From Streptomyces smyrnaeus (GTDB lineage: Bacteria; Actinomycetota; Actinomycetes; Streptomycetales; Streptomycetaceae), in assembly GCF_017676345.1 (NCBI RefSeq), contig NZ_JAFFZM010000015.1, forward strand, positions 62,001-126,000: 64,000 nucleotides of DNA, read 5' to 3'. Under the pieces are notes generated by a model. It ran no database searches, was not told the origin of the DNA, and saw only the letters and a list, made by a program, of their open reading frames with translations. The position numbers and the translations under genes were made by a program. Of this stretch, positions 17,438 to 25,935 are shown piece by piece; the stretch's first letter is position 1, and each line of letters opens with the position of its first letter.

Positions 17438-19624
17438 TCAGTTCTGGGTCGCGAGAACCAAGGGCAACACCTCCTTCGCACCGGCCTGGCGGAGCATCCG
17501 GGCGGCTACCGCGAGGGTCCACCCTGTGTCGATGTAGTCGTCCACCAGCAGGATGGGGCCCTCCAGTGCGGGGAGGGATCCCGCCAGCTCCGGTGGCAGC
17601 TGCAGAGCCTCGTGGACGGCGCGCAGACGCTGGGCACCATTGCTGCGCGCTCCGTTCATCACCCCGAACTCGTCCACGCACGCCACCACTCCCAGCAGCG
17701 GGAGGCGACCGATGTCGGCGATGCGTTCCGCGAAGGAGCGCACCAGCTGCGGGCGGGTGCGGGACTCGACCGCCACGACCCCCGACGGTCGCCCGGAGGT
17801 GTCCGAAGCCCCCGAGGCCCAGCCGTCCGGTCCCTTGGCCCAGTCCGAGAGAACCGTCACCGCACCGTGCAGTACGTCGTCCGGGATCGGTCCGTCCCCG
17901 CCCTGCTCGGACAGCAGCGGACGGAGCCGGTTGCCCCAGCCGATGTCGGACAGCCGGCCGAGGGCCCGCCCGGGCGAGGCCTGCTGCTGCTCGGGGATGC
18001 GGCCCTTGAGGTCCAGGCCCACGGCCTGCATCCCGGTCGGCCACATCTTCCGCGGCTCGATGCGTACCCCCGGCCTGCGCAACTCGCCGCGGGCCGCCAC
18101 GACGAGGGACTCGTCGACCTGTGGGCTGAACCGTCTGCCGGCGCAGTTGTCGCACCGACCGCAGGGCGCCGCCGCCTCGTCGTCCAGCTCCCGCCGCAGA
18201 TATTCCATCCGGCACTCGGTCGTCTCGGCATACTCGCGCATGGCACGCTGCTCGGCCTGGCGCTGCCGCTCGACCCATTCATAGCGGTCGGCCTCGTAGC
18301 GCCACGGCTGGCCCGTGGCGACCCAGCCGCCCTTGACGCGCTGCACCGCTCCGTCCACATCGAGAACCTTCAGCATCATCTCCAGCCGGGAACGGCGCAG
18401 CTCCACCCGTGGCTCCAGGGCGGGCAGTGACATCGGGCCGCCCGCCGCCGCCAGCACATCGAGGGTGCGGCGCACCTGCTCCTCGGGAGGGAAGGCCAAA
18501 GAGGCGAAGTACCGCCAGATCGCCTCGTCCTCCTGGCCGGGCAGCAGCAGTACTTCGGCGTGATCCACTCCACGTCCAGCACGGCCGACCTGCTGGTAGT
18601 AGGCGATGGGGGAGGAGGGCGAGCCGAGGTGGACGACGAAGCCGAGATCCGGCTTGTCGAATCCCATGCCCAGGGCCGAGGTCGCCACCAGGGCCTTCAC
18701 ACGGTTGGCGAGGAGGTCGGCCTCGGCGGCTTCGCGGTCGGCGTTCTCCGTCCTGCCCGTGTAGGAGGCCACCTCGTGTCCGCACTGGCGGAGGAAGGCC
18801 GCCACCTCTTCGGCGGCCGCGACGGTGAGGGTGTAGATGATCCCCGAGCCCGGCAGGGATTTGAGGTGTTCTCCCAACCAGGCGAGACGGTGCGCGGCAT
18901 CGGGCAGCCGCAGGACGTTGAGGCTGAGGCTCTCCCTGTCCAGGGAGCCGCGGAGCACCAGGGCTGGGGTCGAGCCGGCCTCGTCCTCGGTGCCGTCCGC
19001 AGGGGTACCGAGCTGGTCGGCGACATCGGCTGTGACGCGTGCGTTGGCCGTGGCGGTTGTCGCCAGCACCGGTACGCCGAGTGGCAGCTCGGCGAGCATG
19101 GTGCGCAGCCTGCGGTAGTCGGGGCGGAAGTCGTGACCCCAGTCGGAGATGCAGTGCGCCTCGTCCACCACAAGCAGCCCCGTGGACGCGGTGAGGCTGG
19201 GCAGCACATGATCACGGAAATCGGGATTGTTGAGGCGCTCGGGGCTGACCAGCAGAACATCGACCTGCCCGGCGGTGACCTCGGCCTCGATGGTCCGCCA
19301 CTCCTCCGGATTGGCGGAATTGATCGTGCGGGCGTGGATACCGGCACGTGCGGCGGCCTCCACCTGGTTACGCATCAATGCCAGCAACGGGGAGACGATC
19401 ACCGTCGGCCCCGAGCCGCGCTTGCGGAGGAGAGCGGTCGCCACGAAGTAGACCGCCGACTTGCCCCAGCCGGTGCGCTGGACCACCAGCGCCCTTCTCC
19501 GCTCTGCGACCAGCGCCTCGATGGCCCGCCACTGGTCCTCACGCAGCCGGGTCGGACCCCCGGGGTCGCCCACGAGGTCGGCGAGCACCGCATCGGCTTC
19601 TTGTCGCAGGTGTGTGTCACTCAT
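17438..19624 (-). CDS. recQ: RecQ-family DNA helicase with C-terminal phosphoribosyltransferase-like domain
   Basis: 3'-5' helicase of 728 residues starting MSDTHLRQ at ATG 19624. Walker A reads QRTGWGKSAVYF near residue 50 and the DEAH region DEAHCISDWGHDFRPDYRRL near 150. Motif VI is QQVGRAGRG near 340. A zinc-binding cysteine cluster (TEC...CGRCDNC) spans about 465-490. The HRDC domain of enterobacterial RecQ is missing. Instead, about 200 residues end in GPILLVDDYIDTGWTLA near 695, which matches the PRPP loop of phosphoribosyltransferases (ComF/Apt-like). It is convergent with the unknown gene and divergent from the DUF4192 gene. The function of the tail is unknown. Confidence 0.92.
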   Translation of the reverse strand: MSDTHLRQEADAVLADLVGDPGGPTRLREDQWRAIEALVAERRRALVVQRTGWGKSAVYFVATALLRKRGSGPTVIVSPLLALMRNQVEAAARAGIHARTINSANPEEWRTIEAEVTAGQVDVLLVSPERLNNPDFRDHVLPSLTASTGLLVVDEAHCISDWGHDFRPDYRRLRTMLAELPLGVPVLATTATANARVTADVADQLGTPADGTEDEAGSTPALVLRGSLDRESLSLNVLRLPDAAHRLAWLGEHLKSLPGSGIIYTLTVAAAEEVAAFLRQCGHEVASYTGRTENADREAAEADLLANRVKALVATSALGMGFDKPDLGFVVHLGSPSSPIAYYQQVGRAGRGVDHAEVLLLPGQEDEAIWRYFASLAFPPEEQVRRTLDVLAAAGGPMSLPALEPRVELRRSRLEMMLKVLDVDGAVQRVKGGWVATGQPWRYEADRYEWVERQRQAEQRAMREYAETTECRMEYLRRELDDEAAAPCGRCDNCAGRRFSPQVDESLVVAARGELRRPGVRIEPRKMWPTGMQAVGLDLKGRIPEQQQASPGRALGRLSDIGWGNRLRPLLSEQGGDGPIPDDVLHGAVTVLSDWAKGPDGWASGASDTSGRPSGVVAVESRTRPQLVRSFAERIADIGRLPLLGVVACVDEFGVMNGARSNGAQRLRAVHEALQLPPELAGSLPALEGPILLVDDYIDTGWTLAVAARMLRQAGAKEVLPLVLATQN

Positions 19625-19763
19625 GCGTCCATGCAACCTGATGCCACCGACATCCGAAGACCCGGCCTGTGGAAAACCCACAATTAGTCTGACAAAAATG
19701 CAAGTCGCCTCGGCTGTGGATAACCGGCGACCTCGAATTCGCGCTTTGCGTCACCGTCGGGGC

Positions 19764-20999
19764 ATGACACAGCACGACCGCGAATCCCGCGGCAACGAAC
19801 CGACTCCGTCCTGCCCCCAGGACCCGACTCCGCCTCCGCAGGCAAGCGTCTCCCTGCGGGATCCCGCCGAACTCGCCGAGGCTCTGCCCTACCTGCTCGG
19901 GTTCTATCCGGACGACTCCCTCGTCGTCGTCGCCCTCCACGGCGAGCGGGGACGCTTCGGTGGGCGGCTCAGGATCGGCATTCCCGACGCCGAGAGCGGC
20001 TGGGCGGCCTTCGCGCCGCAGATCGCCGATTGTTTGGAATCCAGCTCGCGAGCGCGCGGTGCCCGGCCCGACGGTGCCTTGATCTTTCTGTGCCAGGAGC
20101 CCGAAGAAGGCCACACGGGGCGGGATGTCATGGAGCGGCTGAGCCCTCTTGTGCAACAGCTGCGCCGCGCCTGCGGGGAGCTGGAGATTCCCGTCTACGA
20201 GGCGCTGTGCCTCTCGGAGGGCAGGTATTTCTCCTACTGCTGTCCCGATCCGCGTTGCTGTCCGCCCGAGGGCGTCCCCCTGGCGGACTCCGGCACGTCG
20301 GCCATGGCCGTCGCAGCCGCATACGCGGGGGTGCCGATGCACGGCTCACTGCGCGAGATGGAGAGGCGACTGAGCCCGCTCGGGCCGCCGTTCGCGGAGG
20401 AACAGATCCGGACCCTGGACCGCGTCAGCGCCGAACTCACCCCCCGGATGGTGCCCGACGAGGGGCGGCCGCAGGTGCGGGCCGAGACCTTGGCCCTCCT
20501 CGGACGGCTGATGGAACGCTTCCAACGGTGCTCACCGTCGGCGGGAACGACGATGAGCCAGGACGCGCACGACGACGGTCTGCTCAGCCATGACGAATGT
20601 GCCACGGCGATCCTCGGCCTCCAGGACCGGGAGACCCGTGATCAGGCGGCCGAGTGGATGGAGGGGGCGGACGTGGCACCGGCTCTCCGGCTCTGGCGGG
20701 CGCTGGCCCGGCGCTGCGCGGGGCCCTACCTCCGATTCGCGGCGGCGCCCCTCACCCTGGCCGGCTGGGTCGCCTGGTCGGGAGGGGATGTGCCGACCGC
20801 CCGGGTAGCGCTGGGACTCGCGCTGCGGACCGACCCCGACTATCTGTTCGCCCAGCTGTTGCATCAGGCCTGCAACGAAGGACTCGACCCCAAGCTGGTG
20901 CGCCACTGCCTTCGGAGCGAACAGGAGCCGGACCGGGCAGCGGGCGGGGGAGACCAGGGCGATCAGCCGGAGGGGACGACGGGCGACGCCGCCTGCTGA
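19764..20999 (+). CDS. DUF4192 protein
   Basis: 411-residue actinobacterial protein of unknown function. ATG 19764 begins a ~30-residue variable stretch, then the family block ASVSLRDPAELAEALPYLLGFYPDDSLVVVAL. A cysteine-rich core follows (YFSYCCPDPRCCPPEG, near residues 153-168), which could bind metal or form disulfides. The C-terminal half is helical with TPR-like periodicity (LTLAGWVAWSGGDVPTARVALGLAL, DPDYLFAQLL). It is divergent from recQ with 139 bp between the starts. Family assignment is firm; a role is not known to me. Confidence 0.85.
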   Translation: MTQHDRESRGNEPTPSCPQDPTPPPQASVSLRDPAELAEALPYLLGFYPDDSLVVVALHGERGRFGGRLRIGIPDAESGWAAFAPQIADCLESSSRARGARPDGALIFLCQEPEEGHTGRDVMERLSPLVQQLRRACGELEIPVYEALCLSEGRYFSYCCPDPRCCPPEGVPLADSGTSAMAVAAAYAGVPMHGSLREMERRLSPLGPPFAEEQIRTLDRVSAELTPRMVPDEGRPQVRAETLALLGRLMERFQRCSPSAGTTMSQDAHDDGLLSHDECATAILGLQDRETRDQAAEWMEGADVAPALRLWRALARRCAGPYLRFAAAPLTLAGWVAWSGGDVPTARVALGLALRTDPDYLFAQLLHQACNEGLDPKLVRHCLRSEQEPDRAAGGGDQGDQPEGTTGDAAC

Positions 21000-21063
21000 C
21001 CGACTGCCTTGCTCGCTTCCGTCGGGGACGGAAGAGGTGCGGGCGCTACCACGGAACGGACTG

Positions 21064-21088
21064 TTTATCGTCAAGGAGACGACTATGA
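21064..21088 (+). promoter_or_regulatory. Imperfect inverted repeat just before the Nudix/wHTH gene
   Basis: TATCGTC (21066-21072) faces GACGACTA (21078-21085) across a 5-bp spacer, ending 8 bp before the start codon. The sequence carries the ribosome site AAGGAGA inside it, so a bound protein would block translation or transcription. Candidate operator of the gene's own product; inferred. Confidence 0.5.
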
Positions 21089-21095
21089 TCACGCC

Positions 21096-21851
21096 ATGCC
21101 CTATGACCCGTCGGCCTTCCCGCCCTTTGCCGTCACCGTCGACCTCGTGGTGCTCACCGTGCGCAAGGACGCGCTGTATGCCCTGGTCGTGCGCCGCGGG
21201 GAGCCTCCGTATCAGGGCCGGTGGGCGCTGCCTGGCGGTTTCGTGCGGGGCGACGAGGACTTGGAGGAGGCGGCGGCGCGCGAGCTCACCGAGGAGACCG
21301 GGCTGCGCTCACAGGCCCTCGAAGACCAGGACGCGGGTGCGCACCTGGAGCAGCTCGCCACCTACGGTGCACCCCAGAGGGATCCCAGGATGCGGGTGGT
21401 CAGCGTCGCCTATCTCGTCCTCGCGCCGGACCTGCCCGCGCCCACTGCCGGCGGAGACGCGCGCAGTGCCCGGTGGGCGTCGACGGACACGCTTCTCGGC
21501 GCGGGAGACGGTTCCGGGTGGGAGGTCGAGCAACAAGTGCCGCTCGCTTTCGACCATGACCAGATCCTGCGGGACGGGGTGGAACGGGCGCGATCCAAGA
21601 TCGAGTACTCCTCGCTCGCCACCGCCTTCTGTCCGCCGGAGTTCACAGTGGGAGAGCTGCGGCGGGTCTACGAAGCCGTGTGGGGTGTGGCTCTCGATCC
21701 GCGGAACTTCCACCGCAAGGTGACGGGGACGCCGGGATTCCTGGTGCCGACCGGGGGCACGACGACCCGTCAGGGCGGTCGGCCGGCCCAGCTGTTCCGT
21801 GCCGGAGGAGCCACGTTGCTCAACCCGCCCATGCTGCGACCGGAGGTCTGA
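21096..21851 (+). CDS. Nudix hydrolase fused to winged helix (NrtR-like)
   Basis: 251 residues starting MPYDPSAFPPF at ATG 21096. The Nudix box is complete: Gly, five residues, Glu, seven residues, then REL-x-EE-x-GL (about residues 47-69), so hydrolysis of a nucleoside-diphosphate derivative is possible. After it comes a helical segment (YSSLATAFCPPEFTVGELRR, near 175) and a predicted winged helix up to about residue 225, the architecture of NrtR-type regulators of NAD metabolism. Unlike classic NrtR repressors the catalytic box looks intact. An inverted repeat overlaps its ribosome site, which suggests autoregulation. No NAD biosynthesis genes are adjacent, so the regulon is unknown. Confidence 0.8.
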   Translation: MPYDPSAFPPFAVTVDLVVLTVRKDALYALVVRRGEPPYQGRWALPGGFVRGDEDLEEAAARELTEETGLRSQALEDQDAGAHLEQLATYGAPQRDPRMRVVSVAYLVLAPDLPAPTAGGDARSARWASTDTLLGAGDGSGWEVEQQVPLAFDHDQILRDGVERARSKIEYSSLATAFCPPEFTVGELRRVYEAVWGVALDPRNFHRKVTGTPGFLVPTGGTTTRQGGRPAQLFRAGGATLLNPPMLRPEV

Positions 21852-21973
21852 GGCCGGAAGGGCGGTCGGGGCCGTGTTTCCGCAGGGCCGAGGGTCGAGC
21901 GGCTACCCGGAAAGTCGTAAATGTCGCGTTATCTTGCAGAGGTGCGTCCGCCACGCGTTCTGCGGGAGAAGCG

Positions 21974-24622
21974 ATGATTCAGGCCATCGGACTCACCAGC
22001 ACGGTCCGGCGCAAGCGCCTGCCGCGTGTCGACGACCTCACTTTCGAGGCGCGCCCCGGCAAGGTCACTGTGCTGCTGGGGTCGGCTGGTTCGGGTAAGA
22101 GCGAGGCGTTGCGGCTGATGCTGCAACTCGTTCCAGGGCGAGGTGTGGCGCTCTTCCGTGGCCGCCCGGTGCAGCGGATCCCGCACCCCGCCCGGGAGAT
22201 CGGTGCCTTCCTCGGCGACGTCCCCGGTCATCCGGCCCGCACGGCTCGGGGCCAGCTGCGCATGCTGACCGCGGTGGCGGGAGTGCCGGTCGAGCGGGCG
22301 GACGAGGTCTTGGAGGTGGTCGGGCTCAGCGGGCTGGCGGACCAGCGGCTCGGAGACTTCTCGCTCGGAATGGACCGCAGGCTCGGGATGGCGACGGCGC
22401 TGTTGGGCGATCCGCACACGCTGGTGCTGGACGAGCCGACCCGGGGACTCTCCCCGCGCGAAGCCACGTGGCTGCACGGACTGCTGCGCGGATTCGCAGA
22501 CCAGGGCGGACTGGTGCTCGTCGCCTCGCGGGATCCGAGAGAGGCAGCCCGGATCGCGGACCGGGTCGTCTCGATCGACCGCGGTCGGCTCCTGGCCGAT
22601 CAAACGGCGGCCGACTTCTCGCGGACCCGACTCCGTCCCCGGGTCGCGGTCAGAACGCCGCACGCGGAGCGGTTCGCGGCCGTGCTCTCACAGGAGGCGC
22701 GGAGCGCGGAGCGGGCGAGCGCCGGACGCGGAGCCGTCGAGGTGGTGTGCGAGGGAGGCAGCCGGGTCTCGGTCTACGGGACCAGTTGTGCCGCGGTGGG
22801 GGAGTCCGCCTACCGGCACGGGATCCTCGTCCACAAGCTGACGGACGAGATCGGGGACGCAGGGGACAGCTGTCGGCCGGGCCCGCTGAACCGGGCTGAC
22901 GGACGAGCCGCCCGTCGGGAGGCCGGGGCCTCGGCGGCTGCTGCGGCCACCGGGAGCACAGGGGAGCAAGCGAAGGGGGAAGGCGTGGGGGTCTGTTATG
23001 TGGACGATGTGGGCCAGGCGGTACGCGGGGAAGCTGCGACACGAGAGGGAGAGGGGGAAGTCGCTTCCGGGCACGCCTCCGTACCCGCGCCGGGTAGCTA
23101 CAAGCCGGGCGGCCCGACGCAGGCGCGAGGTAGTCAAGGCGCAGACGCAGCAGAATCGGAGTCGCAGGCCGGATCCGGCGTCGGCGTCGGTGCTGCCTCC
23201 GATGTGGGTGGTGAGAGGGGCTCCGAGGCAGGGCAGGGCGGAGCGGAAGCGCGCCCAGCCGCGGCGAGGCGGCCCGGGGAGGAGCAGGAGTCGACGCCCG
23301 AGGGCGGCACGTTCCCGGAAGGCGCACTCGTGCCGGCGGGGCACGAGGACCCGGAGACCAGGGCGACGGACGCAACCGGTGACCCTGTGCGCCGGTCGCA
23401 GCGATCACCGAGTCTCACGCCCGGCGGGGCCGCCTCCGGCGAGACCGTCCCGGCTTCGGAGCCGGGACGGAGCCCGGACCGGGATCCGACTCGGGCAGCT
23501 GAGGCGGCTCCGAGAGCCAAGACGGGGGCCACCTCCCGCCCCGCCTCCTCGGCCTCCGCCGACCTCTCGGCCTCCTCTTCCTCTGCTCCCTCGGGCCTCT
23601 GTGCTTCCTCCGCCTCCTCTGCTGTCTCCGGCCCCTCCACCTCGTCCCCGCCTTCCGGCCGGTCGGGGACGGCCGGCGGAAGGTCGAAGAGCGCGGTGGG
23701 GCCCTTGCCTCCGGAGTCCCCGGTGGTACGTCGGCCAGGACCGGTGGCGCCGCTGCGGTACGAAGTGATGCGGCTGTTCGGAGTGCGGACACCGTGGATG
23801 CTGATTGCCCTGGCGCTGGTCTCGGCGCTGGGGATCTCCCTCACGGTGGCCGGGACGGAGGGGGCCGCTGCGGAGGATGCTGCGACGGGGAGCGTGCCCG
23901 GTCTCAAGCTGCTCATCGGGTGGCCGCCCGGGTCGCCGTTTCTCGTGCCGCCCGCGGCCGTCGTGGCGGGGCTGCTGGGGGCCATGGCGTTCGGGCAGGA
24001 GTTCCGGTATCCGGCGCTGGTGCCCGCGCAGGTGCCCGTGCCCCGCAGACTCGGGATGCTGGTGGCCAAGCTCGGGGTGACGGCGGTCACTGCTGTGGCC
24101 CTGTGTCTGGCGACCGCGCTGTGCAACGCGGCGGCGTTGACCCTGTTCTACGGCGCGGACGCTCTGGTCGACTCCTTCCCCGACCACACGTTCGGCCTCG
24201 CCGCTCTGACCAGCTTCTCCGTCCCCGGCGGGCTGGAACCCGGGACCATGGTGCCGTCACTGGGAGTGCAGGTGATGGCGTTGCTCGCGCTCTGCGTCGG
24301 ATGTGCTTGGGCGGGGTTGCTGGCCGCGGGCGTGTTCCGGTCGACCGCGCTGGGGGTGACCGCTGTTGTGGCAGTGCCCATGCTGGTGGCGCCTCTCGTG
24401 CGTAGTGCAGCGGTCGGCTCCGGTGGCCAGTCGTTCGAGGGGTTGCCGGAGCGGTTGCGCTCGGTGCTGCTGTTTCCCTGGCCCTCGGCGGCGGAGCAGT
24501 CGGGGGCCGTGGCGATGGGAATCGTGTCGCAACCGGTGGGCCGGGCCCTCGCGTTGTCGGTCACCGTCCTGTTCTGTGCGTACGCCCTCACGTCCCTGCG
24601 GAGTCGACCGAGACAGCGGTGA
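21974..24622 (+). CDS. ABC transporter with ATPase and permease in one chain, long disordered linker
   Basis: 882-residue inner-membrane protein. Residues 1-~215 form an ABC ATPase with Walker A GSAGSGKS near 36, a divergent signature (FSLGMDRRLGMA) near 133 and Walker B TLVLDEPTRGLSP near 152. Residues ~295-590 are low complexity, rich in Gly, Glu, Ser, Pro and Arg, with no predicted fold. Residues ~595-880 hold about six membrane segments, starting LRYEVMRLFGVRTPWMLIALALVSALG and including LLIGWPPGSPFLVPPAAVVAGLLG, like ABC-2 permeases. The order ATPase-linker-permease suggests a homodimeric exporter. It lies directly upstream of whiH on the same strand, 255 bp away. The substrate is unknown. 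Confidence 0.85.
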   Translation: MIQAIGLTSTVRRKRLPRVDDLTFEARPGKVTVLLGSAGSGKSEALRLMLQLVPGRGVALFRGRPVQRIPHPAREIGAFLGDVPGHPARTARGQLRMLTAVAGVPVERADEVLEVVGLSGLADQRLGDFSLGMDRRLGMATALLGDPHTLVLDEPTRGLSPREATWLHGLLRGFADQGGLVLVASRDPREAARIADRVVSIDRGRLLADQTAADFSRTRLRPRVAVRTPHAERFAAVLSQEARSAERASAGRGAVEVVCEGGSRVSVYGTSCAAVGESAYRHGILVHKLTDEIGDAGDSCRPGPLNRADGRAARREAGASAAAAATGSTGEQAKGEGVGVCYVDDVGQAVRGEAATREGEGEVASGHASVPAPGSYKPGGPTQARGSQGADAAESESQAGSGVGVGAASDVGGERGSEAGQGGAEARPAAARRPGEEQESTPEGGTFPEGALVPAGHEDPETRATDATGDPVRRSQRSPSLTPGGAASGETVPASEPGRSPDRDPTRAAEAAPRAKTGATSRPASSASADLSASSSSAPSGLCASSASSAVSGPSTSSPPSGRSGTAGGRSKSAVGPLPPESPVVRRPGPVAPLRYEVMRLFGVRTPWMLIALALVSALGISLTVAGTEGAAAEDAATGSVPGLKLLIGWPPGSPFLVPPAAVVAGLLGAMAFGQEFRYPALVPAQVPVPRRLGMLVAKLGVTAVTAVALCLATALCNAAALTLFYGADALVDSFPDHTFGLAALTSFSVPGGLEPGTMVPSLGVQVMALLALCVGCAWAGLLAAGVFRSTALGVTAVVAVPMLVAPLVRSAAVGSGGQSFEGLPERLRSVLLFPWPSAAEQSGAVAMGIVSQPVGRALALSVTVLFCAYALTSLRSRPRQR

Positions 24623-24749
24623 CCGCCGGTTGTGGACGGCCGTACAAAGGGGCAGGCTTGGGCTGCCGAGCGCCGGAACCACCGCAAATCCGCCAGGTGT
24701 TCACCTGCCGTCGGGGCCAAAACGGCACTCAAGGGCGGCAGATGGCTCT

Positions 24750-24768
24750 GACCACCAATGATGTGGTC
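24750..24768 (+). promoter_or_regulatory. Inverted repeat in the whiH promoter region
   Basis: GACCAC (24750-24755) faces GTGGTC (24763-24768) across 7 bp. It overlaps the -35 position of the candidate sigma-WhiG promoter. Half-sites of this kind are usual for FCD-type GntR regulators, so it may be the operator for WhiH itself; inferred. Confidence 0.55.
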
Positions 24769-24776
24769 CGTTCTTT

Positions 24777-24783
24777 CCGATAA
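24777..24783 (+). promoter_or_regulatory. Candidate sigma-WhiG -10 element of whiH
   Basis: CCGATAA matches the core of the flagellar/WhiG-type -10 element GCCGATAA. whiH is known in S. coelicolor to depend on sigma-WhiG. The -35 half is poorly conserved, so the call rests on the -10 core and the gene identity. Confidence 0.6.
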
Positions 24784-24876
24784 GGCGTCAATTGTAAGGA
24801 AGCCAGCGATCACCCTTTCGTGTGCTTTTCACCAAAGCCCTCAAGACCGCCCTGACCTCGGCCGACACAAGTGGTC

Positions 24877-25935
24877 GTGACTACCCTTGCGCACTCCATG
24901 ATGAACGCGGCTCGCCCCGTCGACACCGGCCTCGTAGGCCCGGGCGAGCTGGACCGCTACGCATACGCCGAGTCAACGGGAACGGCGCGCACCACAACCA
25001 ACGCCTCGGCGTGGGAGGGTTCCGAGGCTGAGATGAATCGAGTGGGCCGACGTGCGTCCGGTAGCCGAGGCAGGGGCCTGCACGGCCAACTCGTCCAGCA
25101 GCTCGGCCAGATGATCGTCTCGGGCGACCTGGGCGCCGACCGCCCGCTCGTCCCCGAAGAGATCGGCCAGCGCTTCGAGGTCTCGCGTACGGTCGTACGT
25201 GAGTCCCTGCGCGTCCTCGAGGCCAAGGGCCTCGTGAGCGCGCGCCCCAACGTCGGCACCCGGGTCAGGCCCGTCAGCGACTGGAACCTGCTCGACCCCG
25301 ACATCATCGAATGGCGGGCCTTCGGCCCCCAGCGGGAGGGGCAGCGGCGCGAGCTGTGCGAGCTGCGCTGGGCCATCGAGCCCCTCGCCGCCCGCCTCGC
25401 CGCCGGGCAGAGCCACGACGACGTGCACCAGCGCCTCGGCGACATGGTGGAGATCATGGGCCACGCCCATGCTCAGGGCGACACGCTCACGTTCTCGCGG
25501 GCCGACGCCGAGTTCCACGGGCTGATCCTGCAGGCGGCGGGGAACCGGATGCTGGAGCACCTCTCCGGCATCGTCTCCTCCGCGCTCCAGGTCTCGGGCG
25601 GGCCGACCGCCTGCTCCGAGCACCCCACGGAGGGCGGCGTCGCCAACCACCGCCGGGTGGTGGACGCGCTCGTCGCGGGCGAGGCTGCCGTCGCCGAGGC
25701 CGCCATGCGCCAGTTGCTGGGTGGGAACGCCGAGTCGGTGGCCGCCGCGCAGCCCGTACAGGGTGCGCCGGCTCCGGCCACGTCCGGTCAGTCCGCCCAG
25801 GCGGCGCAGCCCGCGCAGGCCGCACAGCCGGGGACGCACGGGGTGCCTGCGGGCGCGGGTCAGCCGGGTCAGCCGGGTGGTGCCGGTTCCGCAGGCGGGG
25901 CGGACCATGTGGTGCCCGCCCCCCGCGAGCACTGA
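24877..25935 (+). CDS. whiH: WhiH, GntR-family sporulation regulator
   Basis: GntR/FCD transcription factor needed for normal sporulation septation in Streptomyces. GTG 24877 gives MTTLAHSMMNAAR; GTG 24871 and ATG 25033 are alternatives, but the N-terminal GPGELDRYAYAE resembles other WhiH proteins as I remember them. The winged helix spans about residues 70-130 (GLHGQLVQQLGQMIVSGDL; FEVSRTVVRESLRVLEAKGL). The effector-binding FCD domain follows to about 290, with metal-ligand-like positions in AEFHGLILQAAGNRML and NHRRVVDALVAGE. An Ala/Gln/Pro/Gly-rich insertion of about 60 residues precedes the conserved end VVPAPREH. The position just upstream of hrdB supports the identity. Confidence 0.9.
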   Translation: MTTLAHSMMNAARPVDTGLVGPGELDRYAYAESTGTARTTTNASAWEGSEAEMNRVGRRASGSRGRGLHGQLVQQLGQMIVSGDLGADRPLVPEEIGQRFEVSRTVVRESLRVLEAKGLVSARPNVGTRVRPVSDWNLLDPDIIEWRAFGPQREGQRRELCELRWAIEPLAARLAAGQSHDDVHQRLGDMVEIMGHAHAQGDTLTFSRADAEFHGLILQAAGNRMLEHLSGIVSSALQVSGGPTACSEHPTEGGVANHRRVVDALVAGEAAVAEAAMRQLLGGNAESVAAAQPVQGAPAPATSGQSAQAAQPAQAAQPGTHGVPAGAGQPGQPGGAGSAGGADHVVPAPREH

